A stretch of DNA of 64,000 bases. It comes from Planktosalinus sp963975935 (GTDB lineage: Bacteria; Bacteroidota; Bacteroidia; Flavobacteriales; Flavobacteriaceae). A program made the position numbers and the translations under genes. Under the pieces are notes generated by a model. That model was given only the letters and a program-made list of their open reading frames with translations. It had not been told where the DNA came from and did no database searches. Location of the stretch: contig CAXBIQ010000013.1 of the NCBI GenBank assembly GCA_963975935.1, positions 27,745-91,744 of the forward strand. Direction: 5' to 3'. Positions 45,431 to 53,917 of this stretch are shown here, one piece after another (position 1 is the first letter of the stretch; every line of letters starts with the position of its first letter).

Positions 45431-45674
45431 AAAAGAAATATATACCAAATTAGAAACCATCATCAGGGATTATCTCCCGGAGGATGTTTCTATAGAAAGT
45501 ATCAAGCCCGAAAGCGACCTTACCAAAGAGCTCAACATCAATTCCTCACATTTGGTTGACATAGTTTTGGATGTGGAAGATGCTTTCAACATCGCCCTTA
45601 GTAATGAAGATATGGAACAATTGCGCACAGTGGGTGATACTGTTCGGATTATTGAGTCTAAAACTAAAGCCTGA
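45423..45674 (+). CDS. Dedicated acyl carrier protein
   Basis: The 83-aa acidic helical protein (TEKEIYTKLETIIRDYLPED) carries the phosphopantetheine site in a changed form. Aligned to the normal LGADSLD, the sequence reads LNINSSHL, with Ser41 in place of the modified Ser and Asn-Ser-Ser instead of Asp-Ser-Leu. The following LVDIVLDVEDAFNIAL is typical helix II. The frame is open further upstream inside the ketosynthase gene, but ATG 45423 gives normal ACP length and an 8-base overlap. It ends the operon. Confidence 0.9.
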   Translation: MTEKEIYTKLETIIRDYLPEDVSIESIKPESDLTKELNINSSHLVDIVLDVEDAFNIALSNEDMEQLRTVGDTVRIIESKTKA

Positions 45675-45795
45675 ATTGTTAGATAATTTTATCTATTCAC
45701 TTTTAACGTTCCGTTAATTATACTTACCATTTGCTTAACTCTTTGGTGCCTATTGTATATGTACTTTTATAAGTGCAATCTAATATTTAACAATA

Positions 45796-46644
45796 ATGAA
45801 AAAGCCGAAAAGTTTTCCTAAGCAAAGCCAGGCCCAACCGGGCGACGAACATAAAATGAATCCTGAGCCTGAGTTTATCCGTTCCGGGTATAGAGGAAGT
45901 GGTAAGCTTAAAGGTAAAACCGCTCTTATTACCGGTGGTGATAGTGGAATAGGCAGAAGTGTTGCAGTACATTTTGCTCGTGAAGGTGCAAATGTAGCCA
46001 TCGTATACCTTTCTGAAATTAAGGATGCAAAAGCTACCCAAAAATTGGTAGAAAAGGAGGGGCAAACCTGTCTGCTTATCAAAGCCGATATCAAAAAGTC
46101 ACGCACCTGTAAAACAGTAGTTGACAAATGCCTGAAGAAATTCGGTAATCTAAATATTTTGGTCAATAACGCCGCTGTGCAGTTTCCAAAGGATAAAATA
46201 GTGGATATTAAAGAAAAAAACTTAAAGGAAAACTTTGAAACCAATATCTTTCCGTTTTTCTATATTGTTTCCAAGGCCTTGCCCCACTTGAAGGCCGGGG
46301 ATACTATTATCAATACAAGCTCTGTGACTGCTTATCGGGGCAGTGAACATCTGCTCGATTATTCCAGTACCAAAGGGGCGATTGTAAGTTTTACCCGATC
46401 GCTTTCCCTGATACTGGCAGAGAAGAACATCCGTGTTAACGGTATTGCACCGGGACCAATATGGACACCCTTGATTCCTGCCACTTTTGATGATGTATCA
46501 GATTTCGGACAAGACACCCCATTAGGACGCGCCGGCCAACCCAGCGAGGTGGGGCCAGCATATGTATTCCTGGCATCTGAGGACAGCAGCTATATCACCG
46601 GCCAGTTCATTCACATTAATGGTGGTGAGATTATTGGAGGGTAG
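45796..46644 (+). CDS. SDR oxidoreductase, stress-protein type (YhdF/GSP39-like)
   Basis: The 282-aa protein has a hydrophilic N-terminal extension (KKPKSFPKQSQAQPGDEH) before the SDR fold. NAD(P) is bound by ALITGGDSGIGRSVAVHFAR, and the catalytic Ser and Tyr-x3-Lys lie in NTSSVTAYRG and YSSTKGAIVSF. The C-terminal SSYITGQFIHINGGEIIGG is standard. Its closest known relatives are general-stress glucose/ribitol-dehydrogenase-like proteins. A 121-base gap separates it from the ACP, so it is probably not part of the polyketide operon. Confidence 0.9.
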   Translation: MKKPKSFPKQSQAQPGDEHKMNPEPEFIRSGYRGSGKLKGKTALITGGDSGIGRSVAVHFAREGANVAIVYLSEIKDAKATQKLVEKEGQTCLLIKADIKKSRTCKTVVDKCLKKFGNLNILVNNAAVQFPKDKIVDIKEKNLKENFETNIFPFFYIVSKALPHLKAGDTIINTSSVTAYRGSEHLLDYSSTKGAIVSFTRSLSLILAEKNIRVNGIAPGPIWTPLIPATFDDVSDFGQDTPLGRAGQPSEVGPAYVFLASEDSSYITGQFIHINGGEIIGG

Positions 46645-46708
46645 TTTTTTTGGCTGGTAATTCCCGCAAGTTTTGTCATTAGAATAATAACCCTAACCGT
46701 TTTAAAGT

Positions 46709-47128
46709 CTACTCGTTTTTGTTATACTGGGAATCAGGTTTTGCCAACTTTAAAACATCAGACATCATTTTTACATAAACTGCTTTTTTACCTTGTGTTA
46801 CAATGGGATACACCAACATTTCAGGATGGTTCTGTAATATTTTTACGGCATCTTCAGTCCCAAGAGAAGCATCTTTATCAAACTTTTCCTGAAAAACGGG
46901 ATGTTCTCTTTCAAGAAAATCTGCTACTTTTCCGCCAAGCATTTCTGCAAGTTCAACCCATTGCGTTCCCGTTACTTTTGTTTTCTTTATGTTGATAGCG
47001 TTAAGTTTTGCATCTGAGGACTCTGCATATGCCAAGGCCTCTTTAGATAATTTATGATCAGGATAATAATAAAAATTTAACTGTCGCTCACTTTCTGATA
47101 ATACTCCCATTTCGTCTTGATTAGTCAT
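46709..47128 (-). CDS. ArsC/Spx-like thioredoxin-fold protein without cysteine
   Basis: The 139-aa protein resembles the ArsC/Spx family (LNFYYYPDHKLSKEALAYAE, INIKKTKVTGTQWVELAEML, VYPIVTQGKKAVYVKM). It has no cysteine anywhere, so arsenate reduction or Spx-like redox sensing cannot occur by the usual route. The function is unknown. It is a lone leftward gene, convergent with the SDR. Confidence 0.75.
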   Translation of the reverse strand: MTNQDEMGVLSESERQLNFYYYPDHKLSKEALAYAESSDAKLNAINIKKTKVTGTQWVELAEMLGGKVADFLEREHPVFQEKFDKDASLGTEDAVKILQNHPEMLVYPIVTQGKKAVYVKMMSDVLKLAKPDSQYNKNE

Positions 47129-47266
47129 AATTAGTTATTTTTTCTAGAAAACTAAAATACAACTTTTGAAATATTTAGCAAACCGCCTTAACACCACTTT
47201 AGGTAATTATTTGGTAGAATTATGTATCTTAAAGGCGTTTAAAGATTCACTTAAAAAAAAGAAACT

Positions 47267-47512
47267 ATGCGTATTTTAAAGAAAGTTTTTTTGATTCTTT
47301 TTGTGATATTGATTGCAATTTTTGCCATCCAAAACAGTCAATCAATTACAATTGAACTTTTTAACTGGAGTGTTACTTTGCCTGTATCTGTTGTAATAAT
47401 TCTCGTTTACATTTTTGGTATGACAACGGGTGGAATTATTTCTTCCGTATTAAGAAGACTGGCAGAGCCTGAAAAGAGAAAATCGAAATCAAACTCCAAC
47501 ATTGAAACTTAA
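47267..47512 (+). CDS. LapA/DUF1049-family small inner-membrane protein
   Basis: The 81-aa protein has two membrane helices (VFLILFVILIAIFAIQNSQ and VVIILVYIFGMTTGGIISS) with the typical QNxxxITIxLF linker between them and a basic tail (RRLAEPEKRKSKS). LapA-type proteins take part in LPS assembly control in enterobacteria; a role here is inferred from the fold only. It precedes the VF530 gene by 24 bases. Confidence 0.85.
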   Translation: MRILKKVFLILFVILIAIFAIQNSQSITIELFNWSVTLPVSVVIILVYIFGMTTGGIISSVLRRLAEPEKRKSKSNSNIET

Positions 47513-47536
47513 ACAGTAACAGCAATAACTCTAAAT

Positions 47537-47752
47537 ATGGCCGACAAACAATTGAATAACCCTTTACATGGTGTCACACTTTTAAAGATGCTTGAATTTT
47601 TAATCGATAAATATGGATGGGAAACCCTTGGTGAAAATATTCCCATCAGATGCTTTACCTATAATCCCTCCCTAAAATCAAGTTTGACATTTTTACGTAA
47701 AACACCCTGGGCCAGGGAAAAGGTCGAACGATTATATATAAAAAGCTTATAA
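47537..47752 (+). CDS. VF530-family DNA-binding protein
   Basis: The 71-aa protein matches the VF530 family along its whole length: NPLHGVTLLKMLEFLIDKYG, WETLGENIPIRCFTYNPSLK and FLRKTPWAREKVERLYI. The family has a small helical DNA-binding fold of unclear role. It is 24 bases after the LapA-like gene and 94 before the DUF2254 gene. Confidence 0.92.
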   Translation: MADKQLNNPLHGVTLLKMLEFLIDKYGWETLGENIPIRCFTYNPSLKSSLTFLRKTPWAREKVERLYIKSL

Positions 47753-47846
47753 TGTTTTATTATGATTATGTCCAAATTGAATTGAATACAATTTATAGTT
47801 GAAATAAGATAAAGTTTAATGAATATTTATTTGAAATTGGAAACAC

Positions 47847-49076
47847 ATGTGGAATAAAATATTAATTATAATCAAAGAACCTTACCGAAAAATCATAAAC
47901 AGTATCGCATTTTATCCTGCCATTTTTGCCCTATTTTTTTTGGTGCTTTCTTATTTCAGTATCGCGTTTGATTTTTCTCAGCAAGGTCAGGAATTTAAAA
48001 AGGAATTGGACTGGTTGGGCTTGAGGGATGCTTCAACAGCCCGAAGCATTGCTTCATCAATAGTAGCAGGTCTCATATCACTTACGGTATTTAGCTTTTC
48101 AATGGTGATGATTGTGTTGAACCAGACAGCATCACAAATGAGTAACCGCATTCTGGACAGCTTAATTGGCAGCAGGTTTCAGCAATCGGTGTTGGGTATT
48201 TATATTGGCACTATTGTCTATGCGCTCTTTTTGCTTACAATGGTTGTTGACTCTGATACAGAAGCAAGAGTACCCATACTGAGTACATATTTCCTCATGT
48301 TGATTACTGTGTTTGATCTTTTCCTCTTTATTTATTTTTTACATTATATCACCCAGTCTGTCAAATATAAAGTGATTATTGAAAGGGCTTATCAAAAGAC
48401 ATTGACCTCGATGAAAAAATATTGCCTCATAGCAAATCATACCGAAAGGCCTCCGCAGCCTCAAGACAGTTTTATTATCCGCGCTCCCAGATCCGGAATG
48501 TTTTTGGGGTTTAATGAAAAGGCACTCATAGAAATAGGGGATGAGCTCGACTGTACCTTTTACTTTTTGCACAAGCAAGGAACTTTTATGATGGAAGGTA
48601 TTCCGCTTATCAGTGTCAATAAAAAATTATCTGATGAACAGGTCAAGAATGTATCATCGAGTATATATATGCCGTTAAGCGAATCTATAGAAGAAAATTA
48701 CCTGTATGGATTCAAGCAATTGTCAGAAGTAGCAATTAAAGCTCTAAGTCCGGGAATTAACGACCCGGGAACTGCCGTTTTGAGCTTGAGGGCGATTTTC
48801 CAACTGTTATCATTTCGCCTGTCACATTGCCCCAATCAAATTTTTGTAAATGCCAATAATCAACTGAGAATTGTTTCAGATGAAAAAACATTTGAAGAAA
48901 TATTTTCAGAAACAGTCCTTCCCATCTGGGACTATGGAAATATGGACAGAACTATACAGGATGAGCTATTTTCTTTATTGACACAATTTCAGACAATGTA
49001 TAGTCCCATAATGATGAAGCATCTTTTTCAGGATATTAAAACGAAGATGAATGAACGTGTTTTGGAACCTAAATAA
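47847..49076 (+). CDS. DUF2254 membrane protein
   Basis: The 409-aa protein has four membrane helices in its first half (SIAFYPAIFALFFLVLSYFS; SIVAGLISLTVFSFSMVMIV; GIYIGTIVYALFLLTMVVD; LMLITVFDLFLFIYFLHYI). A cytoplasmic second half contains the conserved ALSPGINDPGTAVLSLRAI block. This is the DUF2254 family, of unknown function. The next gene, 50 bases on, is an MscS channel, which suggests a shared envelope or osmotic role. Confidence 0.9.
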   Translation: MWNKILIIIKEPYRKIINSIAFYPAIFALFFLVLSYFSIAFDFSQQGQEFKKELDWLGLRDASTARSIASSIVAGLISLTVFSFSMVMIVLNQTASQMSNRILDSLIGSRFQQSVLGIYIGTIVYALFLLTMVVDSDTEARVPILSTYFLMLITVFDLFLFIYFLHYITQSVKYKVIIERAYQKTLTSMKKYCLIANHTERPPQPQDSFIIRAPRSGMFLGFNEKALIEIGDELDCTFYFLHKQGTFMMEGIPLISVNKKLSDEQVKNVSSSIYMPLSESIEENYLYGFKQLSEVAIKALSPGINDPGTAVLSLRAIFQLLSFRLSHCPNQIFVNANNQLRIVSDEKTFEEIFSETVLPIWDYGNMDRTIQDELFSLLTQFQTMYSPIMMKHLFQDIKTKMNERVLEPK

Positions 49077-49126
49077 GATGTAAAAGGTGAAGGTTTTTTC
49101 TTAAATTGAACATTCAAATTTAAACC

Positions 49127-50020
49127 ATGGAATTCAACAGTTTTATTGAGCAAGTTTCTAATGCATTTCAGGATAACTGGAATGATTTGGTTGAAAATAT
49201 GCCCGAGATTGTACTTGGGCTTTTGGTTATTGTCATTGGGATTTTAATCTCAAACTTCCTTACAAGTATATTCAGAAGGGCAATAGCAAGAAAATCAAAA
49301 GACCCATTGATGACAAATTTTTTGTCAAAACTGTTCAAGACCATATTAGTGATTTTGGTAATAATGTTTGCATTGAACACTGCAGGCCTCAGTAATATTG
49401 CAGCAGGAATATTTACGGCAGCAGGAGCCTCAGCTTTGATTTTTGGTTTTGCATTTAAGGACATTGGTGAAAATTTTATTTCGGGAGTTATACTGTCATT
49501 TAACAGGCCATTTGATATTAATGATACCGTTTTGGTTGATGATATATTCGGAAAGGTAAAGGCTATGGAGTTTCGGTATACCAAACTTAAAACATTTGAT
49601 GGCCGTGATGTTTATATTCCAAATAGCCATATCATAAAAAAACCGGTATTCAACTATACAGAAGACGGATATTTCAGACAGGAATTTCTTGTTGGAATTT
49701 CTTATGAAGACAATATTGACAGTGCCCGTAAAATAATACTTGAAACGGTTAGAAATGAAGCAGGTATAGTAGAGAATGAAACCCATGAAGTGGTGGCTGT
49801 GGTTCATGAACTAGGTGTTAGTACCGTGAACATAAAAGTTTTGTTCTGGGTTAAAACAATGGAATACAGAAGGCAAGCTATTCAGATTAGAAGCGATATA
49901 ATTTCCAAGGTTAAAGACGCATTGCTTGAAAACAAAGTAAATCTTCCCGGAGATATTAAAGAAATTAAACTGTATGGAAATGAGGACTCGCTGCGGGTAA
50001 GCATTACAAAGGAGCCGTAA
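49127..50020 (+). CDS. MscS-family mechanosensitive channel
   Basis: The 297-aa protein has N-terminal helices (IVLGLLVIVIGILISNFLT; ILVILVIMFALNTAGLSNIA), the pore-lining GIFTAAGASALIFGFAFKDI, and the cytosolic FNRPFDINDTVLVDDIFGKV and YIPNSHIIKKPVFNYT blocks of the MscS fold. It should open on membrane tension and release small solutes in osmotic downshock. It follows DUF2254 in the same direction. Confidence 0.94.
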   Translation: MEFNSFIEQVSNAFQDNWNDLVENMPEIVLGLLVIVIGILISNFLTSIFRRAIARKSKDPLMTNFLSKLFKTILVILVIMFALNTAGLSNIAAGIFTAAGASALIFGFAFKDIGENFISGVILSFNRPFDINDTVLVDDIFGKVKAMEFRYTKLKTFDGRDVYIPNSHIIKKPVFNYTEDGYFRQEFLVGISYEDNIDSARKIILETVRNEAGIVENETHEVVAVVHELGVSTVNIKVLFWVKTMEYRRQAIQIRSDIISKVKDALLENKVNLPGDIKEIKLYGNEDSLRVSITKEP

Positions 50021-50140
50021 CACTTTTTCAGGTTCTTGTGAATATATAAACTAAATTTTATAAACGTGTTTTTTTATACATTACTTAAAACCCTTTTCAT
50101 TTAGATTTTGTAACTTTAGGTGAAACAAAAATCAAGACCA

Positions 50141-50599
50141 ATGAAAAAAGTACTAATCGCCCTTGACTATCATCCCGTCTCTGAAAAAGTGGCAGAAGCC
50201 GGATATGAACTGGCAAAAAAACTTGATGCAGAAGTATGCCTGTTGCATGTTGTTGCAGACGCTTCCTATTACGAAATTAGCTACCCTGAATTTATGGGTT
50301 ATGTACCCGTAAATGAAGTAGCAAATAGTGGAGAAAAACTCAATGATATGCAGAAAACCGGCGAAGAGTTTCTTGAAAAATCTGCAGCACATCTCAAGGA
50401 TCCTTCTGTTAAGATCCATCTGGCTGAAGGTAAGGCCAAAGATGCTATTTTAAACTATTCAAGGGAATGGAAAGCAGATATACTAGTAATGGGCACGCAC
50501 AGCCACAATGTTATTGAAAAGGTTGTGCTGGGGACGGTAGCGTCCTCAGTTATTGAACGCACAAAAATCCCTGTTTATCTTGTGCCTGTTAAAAAATAA
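50141..50599 (+). CDS. Universal stress protein (UspA family)
   Basis: From ATG 50141 (a GTG opens the frame 7 codons earlier) the 152-aa protein shows the UspA N-terminus KKVLIALDYHPVSEKVAEAG. The ATP-binding G-2x-G-9x-G(S/T) motif follows in DILVMGTHSHNVIEKVVLGTVASSVIERTKIPVYLVPV. TAACTTTA at 50111-50118 may be its -7 box. It converges on the response regulator gene, 24 bases away. Confidence 0.94.
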   Translation: MKKVLIALDYHPVSEKVAEAGYELAKKLDAEVCLLHVVADASYYEISYPEFMGYVPVNEVANSGEKLNDMQKTGEEFLEKSAAHLKDPSVKIHLAEGKAKDAILNYSREWKADILVMGTHSHNVIEKVVLGTVASSVIERTKIPVYLVPVKK

Positions 50600-50623
50600 A
50601 ACACGCCATACAGGCTATTAAAA

Positions 50624-51307
50624 TTAATCTTCCAGGAGATTTTCCGGAGGAACAAGGTCATTCTGAATAGCAAATACCACAAGTCCTGCTATGTTCCTGG
50701 CATTGGTTTTTGAAATGATGTTTTTGCGGTGTATTTCAACCGTGCGGGGGCTTATAAAGAGTTTTTCACCTATTTCTTTAGTGTTGAATTGTTTGCAAAT
50801 AAGTTCTAAGACTTCCTTTTCCCTGGGGGTAAAGAATTCTTCATCAAGCGGACTTTTTGTTTTATCGTTTTGCGAAAGGTTTTTTTCTTCAAGAATTACT
50901 TTCATCGTGACATTATCATAATAAAAGCCTTTTGAAGCCACTTTGTTTATTGTTTCAATCATTTCTGCCGGCGTGGCGCTTTTAATTATATAAGAACAGG
51001 CCCCTTCATTGATTACATTAGCAATAAATGCCTTTGAATTGTAACTCGATAGTGCAATGATATCTATTTCAGGATAATCTTTTTTGAGGATCTTGGTCGT
51101 TTCAACACCATTAAGCAAGGGCATTTTCAAATCCATCATGATGATATCAGGAAGGATATCTGCAGTTTTTAAACGTTCAAGAAGTTCAACCCCGTTTGAT
51201 GCCTGAAAAAGGACATTCATATTGGGCTCACGATTCAAAATAAAGGCAATCCCGGTTCTGAAAAGTTCTTCATCATCTACCAAAACGATGTTTACATTAT
51301 ACTTCAT
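50624..51307 (-). CDS. NarL/LuxR-family response regulator
   Basis: The 227-aa protein has a receiver domain (NIVLVDDEELFRTGIAFILN; phospho-acceptor Asp in DIIMMDLKMPLLNGVE near 58; the later Lys in YIIKSATPAEM). The C-terminal LuxR helix-turn-helix reads FTPREKEVLELICKQFNTKE and FISPRTVEIHRKNIISKT. It lies 5 bases after the histidine kinase gene and is its obvious partner. The adjacent USP and MscS genes are candidate targets, by position only. Confidence 0.94.
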   Translation of the reverse strand: MKYNVNIVLVDDEELFRTGIAFILNREPNMNVLFQASNGVELLERLKTADILPDIIMMDLKMPLLNGVETTKILKKDYPEIDIIALSSYNSKAFIANVINEGACSYIIKSATPAEMIETINKVASKGFYYDNVTMKVILEEKNLSQNDKTKSPLDEEFFTPREKEVLELICKQFNTKEIGEKLFISPRTVEIHRKNIISKTNARNIAGLVVFAIQNDLVPPENLLED

Positions 51308-51312
51308 AGGTT

Positions 51313-52095
51313 CTAAAAATTTATGATGACTTGGGTTCCTTTGTTAATTTCAGAGTCAATAACAAGGGTGCCCCCAATGAATGCAACCCTGCTTTCAATA
51401 TTCTTCATACCAAGCCCCTTTTGTGATTGATGGCTGGTAATATCAAAGCCTGTGCCGTTGTCGTTATATATAAAAACTTTGTTGGAGTCTTTTTCATTAA
51501 ATGCTATTTTGATTTCACTCGCTTTTCCGTGACGCATGGAATTGTTTATAAGCTCCTGAATAATCCTAAAAAGGTGTAAATGTTTATCTGTATCTATCGA
51601 GTTCAACTCCAAACTACTCGTGTATGTAATACTTACTTTTTTAGTGGCATTCAATTCCTCGACAAGTTCTTCAATCCCTGCCTGAATTCCAAATTTTTCA
51701 ATTATGGGGGGCAAGAGATCGTGTGCAATTCTACGGGAATTTTCAAGTACTTTTGAAGTAAGAGTTAAAATGGTGTCACTTATCTCGTGTTGTTCTGTTG
51801 GTGTTAAATCAGGGGTTTTTAAAATATGACAATTTAAAGAGACCACACTCAGCCCTGAACTGATATCGTCGTGTAAATCCTGCGCTATGCGGCTGCGTTC
51901 TTTCTCCTGAGTCTCTATAACAGCACGCAGTAATTTCTTTTGATGTTCAAGCTGCAGGTCCTTGTTCTTTATTTCTTTTTCTATTATTTTTTTACGTGAA
52001 AAATATACAAAAATCAATATAGACAGGCTCATCAGAAAAAATGCCGAGAAAATATAAATTACAGCAGAAACTATTTCAGGGCTTTCATACTCCAT
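51313..52095 (-). CDS. HisKA_3-type sensor histidine kinase
   Basis: The 260-aa kinase has one N-terminal membrane helix (IYIFSAFFLMSLSILIFVYF), a short coiled coil, and the HisKA_3 box RSRIAQDLHDDISSGLSVVS with the phospho-acceptor His near 74. The HATPase domain has ELINNSMRHGKASEI and GTGFDITSHQSQKGLGMKNI. It has no extracellular sensor domain of its own. The gene upstream, which overlaps it by 11 bases, encodes a multi-pass membrane protein that could supply the sensing part. Confidence 0.93.
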   Translation of the reverse strand: MEYESPEIVSAVIYIFSAFFLMSLSILIFVYFSRKKIIEKEIKNKDLQLEHQKKLLRAVIETQEKERSRIAQDLHDDISSGLSVVSLNCHILKTPDLTPTEQHEISDTILTLTSKVLENSRRIAHDLLPPIIEKFGIQAGIEELVEELNATKKVSITYTSSLELNSIDTDKHLHLFRIIQELINNSMRHGKASEIKIAFNEKDSNKVFIYNDNGTGFDITSHQSQKGLGMKNIESRVAFIGGTLVIDSEINKGTQVIINF

Positions 52096-52747
52096 GATTC
52101 AATTTTTTAGGATTGGAATTTTCTTTTTTAAAATACAACTGAATCCATTCCATAAATACAAATAATTGAAAAATGAAGTAGAGAATATTATTGATATCAA
52201 AGTTAATGGATTTTATATCTATAACAGCTGAAAGATTGCCCACTAAAAACAAAACCGTACTTCCAAACAAATAGAAAAACAAACCGATATTAAAAAATAA
52301 AAATGACTTTTTTGCCGAGAGCAGGTTGTAAAAGTGAAACAGTGCATAAACAATCAATAAGTATGAAGTAAGGAATATTTCTAAATTATTGAATTTAAAA
52401 TAAGTTTCTGGGGCTATGCCATATTGAATCCCAAGAATTAACAAACATACAGTCATACTGTATTTTATCAGATTCTTTTGAAGGCGTTGTGTACAGATGA
52501 TATAATAAAAATAACCCAGCACAAGGAATTGAATAATAAAGTAGAAATGGGAAATATGCAAATTATAACTACCCTTAAAAGCCAGCCATGCAGAATACAA
52601 TTGAACACCTAGAATAGCCAACAGATAAACCATAAGGATGGTATGCGTCTTCTTTTTTGTTTTAACTGTGAGTAGAACAAACAAGAGGACGTTTACACAT
52701 AAAAACATATTGGGTAAAAAAAGAGCAAACTCCAAAAATTCAATCAT
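52085..52747 (-). CDS. Seven-helix membrane protein coupled to the histidine kinase
   Basis: From ATG 52747 the 220-aa protein has about seven hydrophobic helices (for example FLCVNVLLFVLLTV, ILMVYLLAILGVQLYSAWLA, FYFIIQFLVLGYFYYII) and a short basic, Asn/Lys-rich tail. It matches no family I can name; the layout recalls the 7TM sensor modules of other kinases. The 3' end overlaps the kinase start by 11 bases, so the two are translationally coupled. The TTG 7 codons earlier is an alternative start. Confidence 0.75.
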   Translation of the reverse strand: MIEFLEFALFLPNMFLCVNVLLFVLLTVKTKKKTHTILMVYLLAILGVQLYSAWLAFKGSYNLHISHFYFIIQFLVLGYFYYIICTQRLQKNLIKYSMTVCLLILGIQYGIAPETYFKFNNLEIFLTSYLLIVYALFHFYNLLSAKKSFLFFNIGLFFYLFGSTVLFLVGNLSAVIDIKSINFDINNILYFIFQLFVFMEWIQLYFKKENSNPKKLNHGV

Positions 52748-52798
52748 ACTATTGGGGATGACATACAATTACAAGGGTATTATTCTATAGCGAAAAAA

Positions 52799-53122
52799 TT
52801 ATTTTGAAATAAAAGGAGCCTTTTCGTTACAATAAGGCGGACAAGGTCTGGTGAAATCATAAATATAGTAACCGTTTTCATCATCAATCATATCATTTCC
52901 ATCGGCGTCTACACCCACAATCATAAGTCGTTCAGTATTTTCATTGTCAATTCCCAGATAAGCCCTTACATCAACTACATTGCGTTCATTCATAACCTGG
53001 GTGACATCAATGCCGGGAATCAAAAAAGCGGTTACGGGAGCCTCGGTTCCCTCTCGCTGGGCTTCTTTCCAGCGGGCTGACCATTCTTGGGCGGTTTCTA
53101 AAGTGATAGTGTTTTTACTCAT
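52799..53122 (-). CDS. Conserved Bacteroidota protein with an EF-hand-like loop
   Basis: The 107-aa soluble protein (TITLETAQEWSARWKEAQRE) is similar to small conserved Bacteroidota proteins of unknown function. The stretch VDADGNDMIDDENGYYIYD resembles a calcium-binding DxDxN loop, and RPCPPYCNE near the C-terminus has two Cys. It lies 51 bases upstream of the chosen start of the membrane-sensor gene, in the same direction, and may be part of that transcript. Confidence 0.7.
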   Translation of the reverse strand: MSKNTITLETAQEWSARWKEAQREGTEAPVTAFLIPGIDVTQVMNERNVVDVRAYLGIDNENTERLMIVGVDADGNDMIDDENGYYIYDFTRPCPPYCNEKAPFISK

Positions 53123-53362
53123 AAGTAGGGTTTTTAATTAAAAAATAAAGTTAGGATAAAAATATCACATATAAGAGAATTATAAAAGGTTGTTGAATAT
53201 GGATTATTGATTTATAAACTTCGGTCTATTTAGTTCCTATTACATAACGATTCTTTTTCATATCTTTTAACATTAAGCTCCTTAGAATTAGCATAGCATT
53301 AATAGCCGTGAGGGGTAAGTTTTTATACCTTACAAGATATTAACACCATTAAACCAAAAATT

Positions 53363-53866
53363 ATGAAAACTGATAATTTATTTGACAAAGAAGCAATTGA
53401 AAAAATAAAATCTTTGGCAAAGGAAACAAAGGTTGCAATGTTGCTTACCAACCTTACAAAACTTCCCATTCATGTGAACCCAATGACCACAAAAAAGGTT
53501 GATGACGATGGAGCTATTTGGTTTTTAAGCCCACTGAACAGTGACCACAACATCAACATTCAGGCAAACAATAAAGTGCAACTGTTGTATAGCGATACAG
53601 ATAAAAAGCAATACCTAAGTGTTTATGGTGAAGCTTCTATTAAAAGCCATCACAATATATTGGAAGAACTTTATACCAAAGAAGACAACAAGTGGTTTGA
53701 CGGGTTTGATGATTCAAACCTCACAGCAATAAAAGTCACTCCTATTGAGGCTTATTACTGGGACAATAGCCGGAATAAATTCATAAGCATGCTGGAAGGC
53801 ACTGTCGAGGCGGTCACCGGTGAAAATAATGAACATTATAAGAAAGGAACCATAGAAGTGGACTAA
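53363..53866 (+). CDS. Pyridoxamine 5'-phosphate oxidase-like protein (general stress protein 26 type)
   Basis: The 167-aa protein has the FMN-binding split-barrel fold of PNPOx-like stress proteins: KVAMLLTNLTKLPIHVNPMT, GAIWFLSPLNSDHNINIQAN and KKQYLSVYGEASIKSHHNIL. True vitamin B6 oxidation is doubtful, since the family members of this length (GSP26, YdaG) mainly bind flavin. A 240-base AT-rich upstream gap holds no gene that I can see. Confidence 0.9.
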   Translation: MKTDNLFDKEAIEKIKSLAKETKVAMLLTNLTKLPIHVNPMTTKKVDDDGAIWFLSPLNSDHNINIQANNKVQLLYSDTDKKQYLSVYGEASIKSHHNILEELYTKEDNKWFDGFDDSNLTAIKVTPIEAYYWDNSRNKFISMLEGTVEAVTGENNEHYKKGTIEVD

Positions 53867-53917
53867 ATATCTTACAGCCTCTGAATAATTGTTCTATAAT
53901 CTAAAATAATAATAATA

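Noticed and set aside
45681..45717. Small AT-rich palindromes after the carrier protein gene, as a terminator
   Set aside because: The stems (TAGATAA/TTATCTA and TTAACG/CGTTAA) are short and AT-rich and lack a T-run, so a terminator call is not supported.
53281..53350. Short GTAAG/CTTAC hairpin upstream of the PNPOx-like gene, as a possible riboswitch
   Set aside because: The stem is only five base pairs and no conserved riboswitch core is visible.
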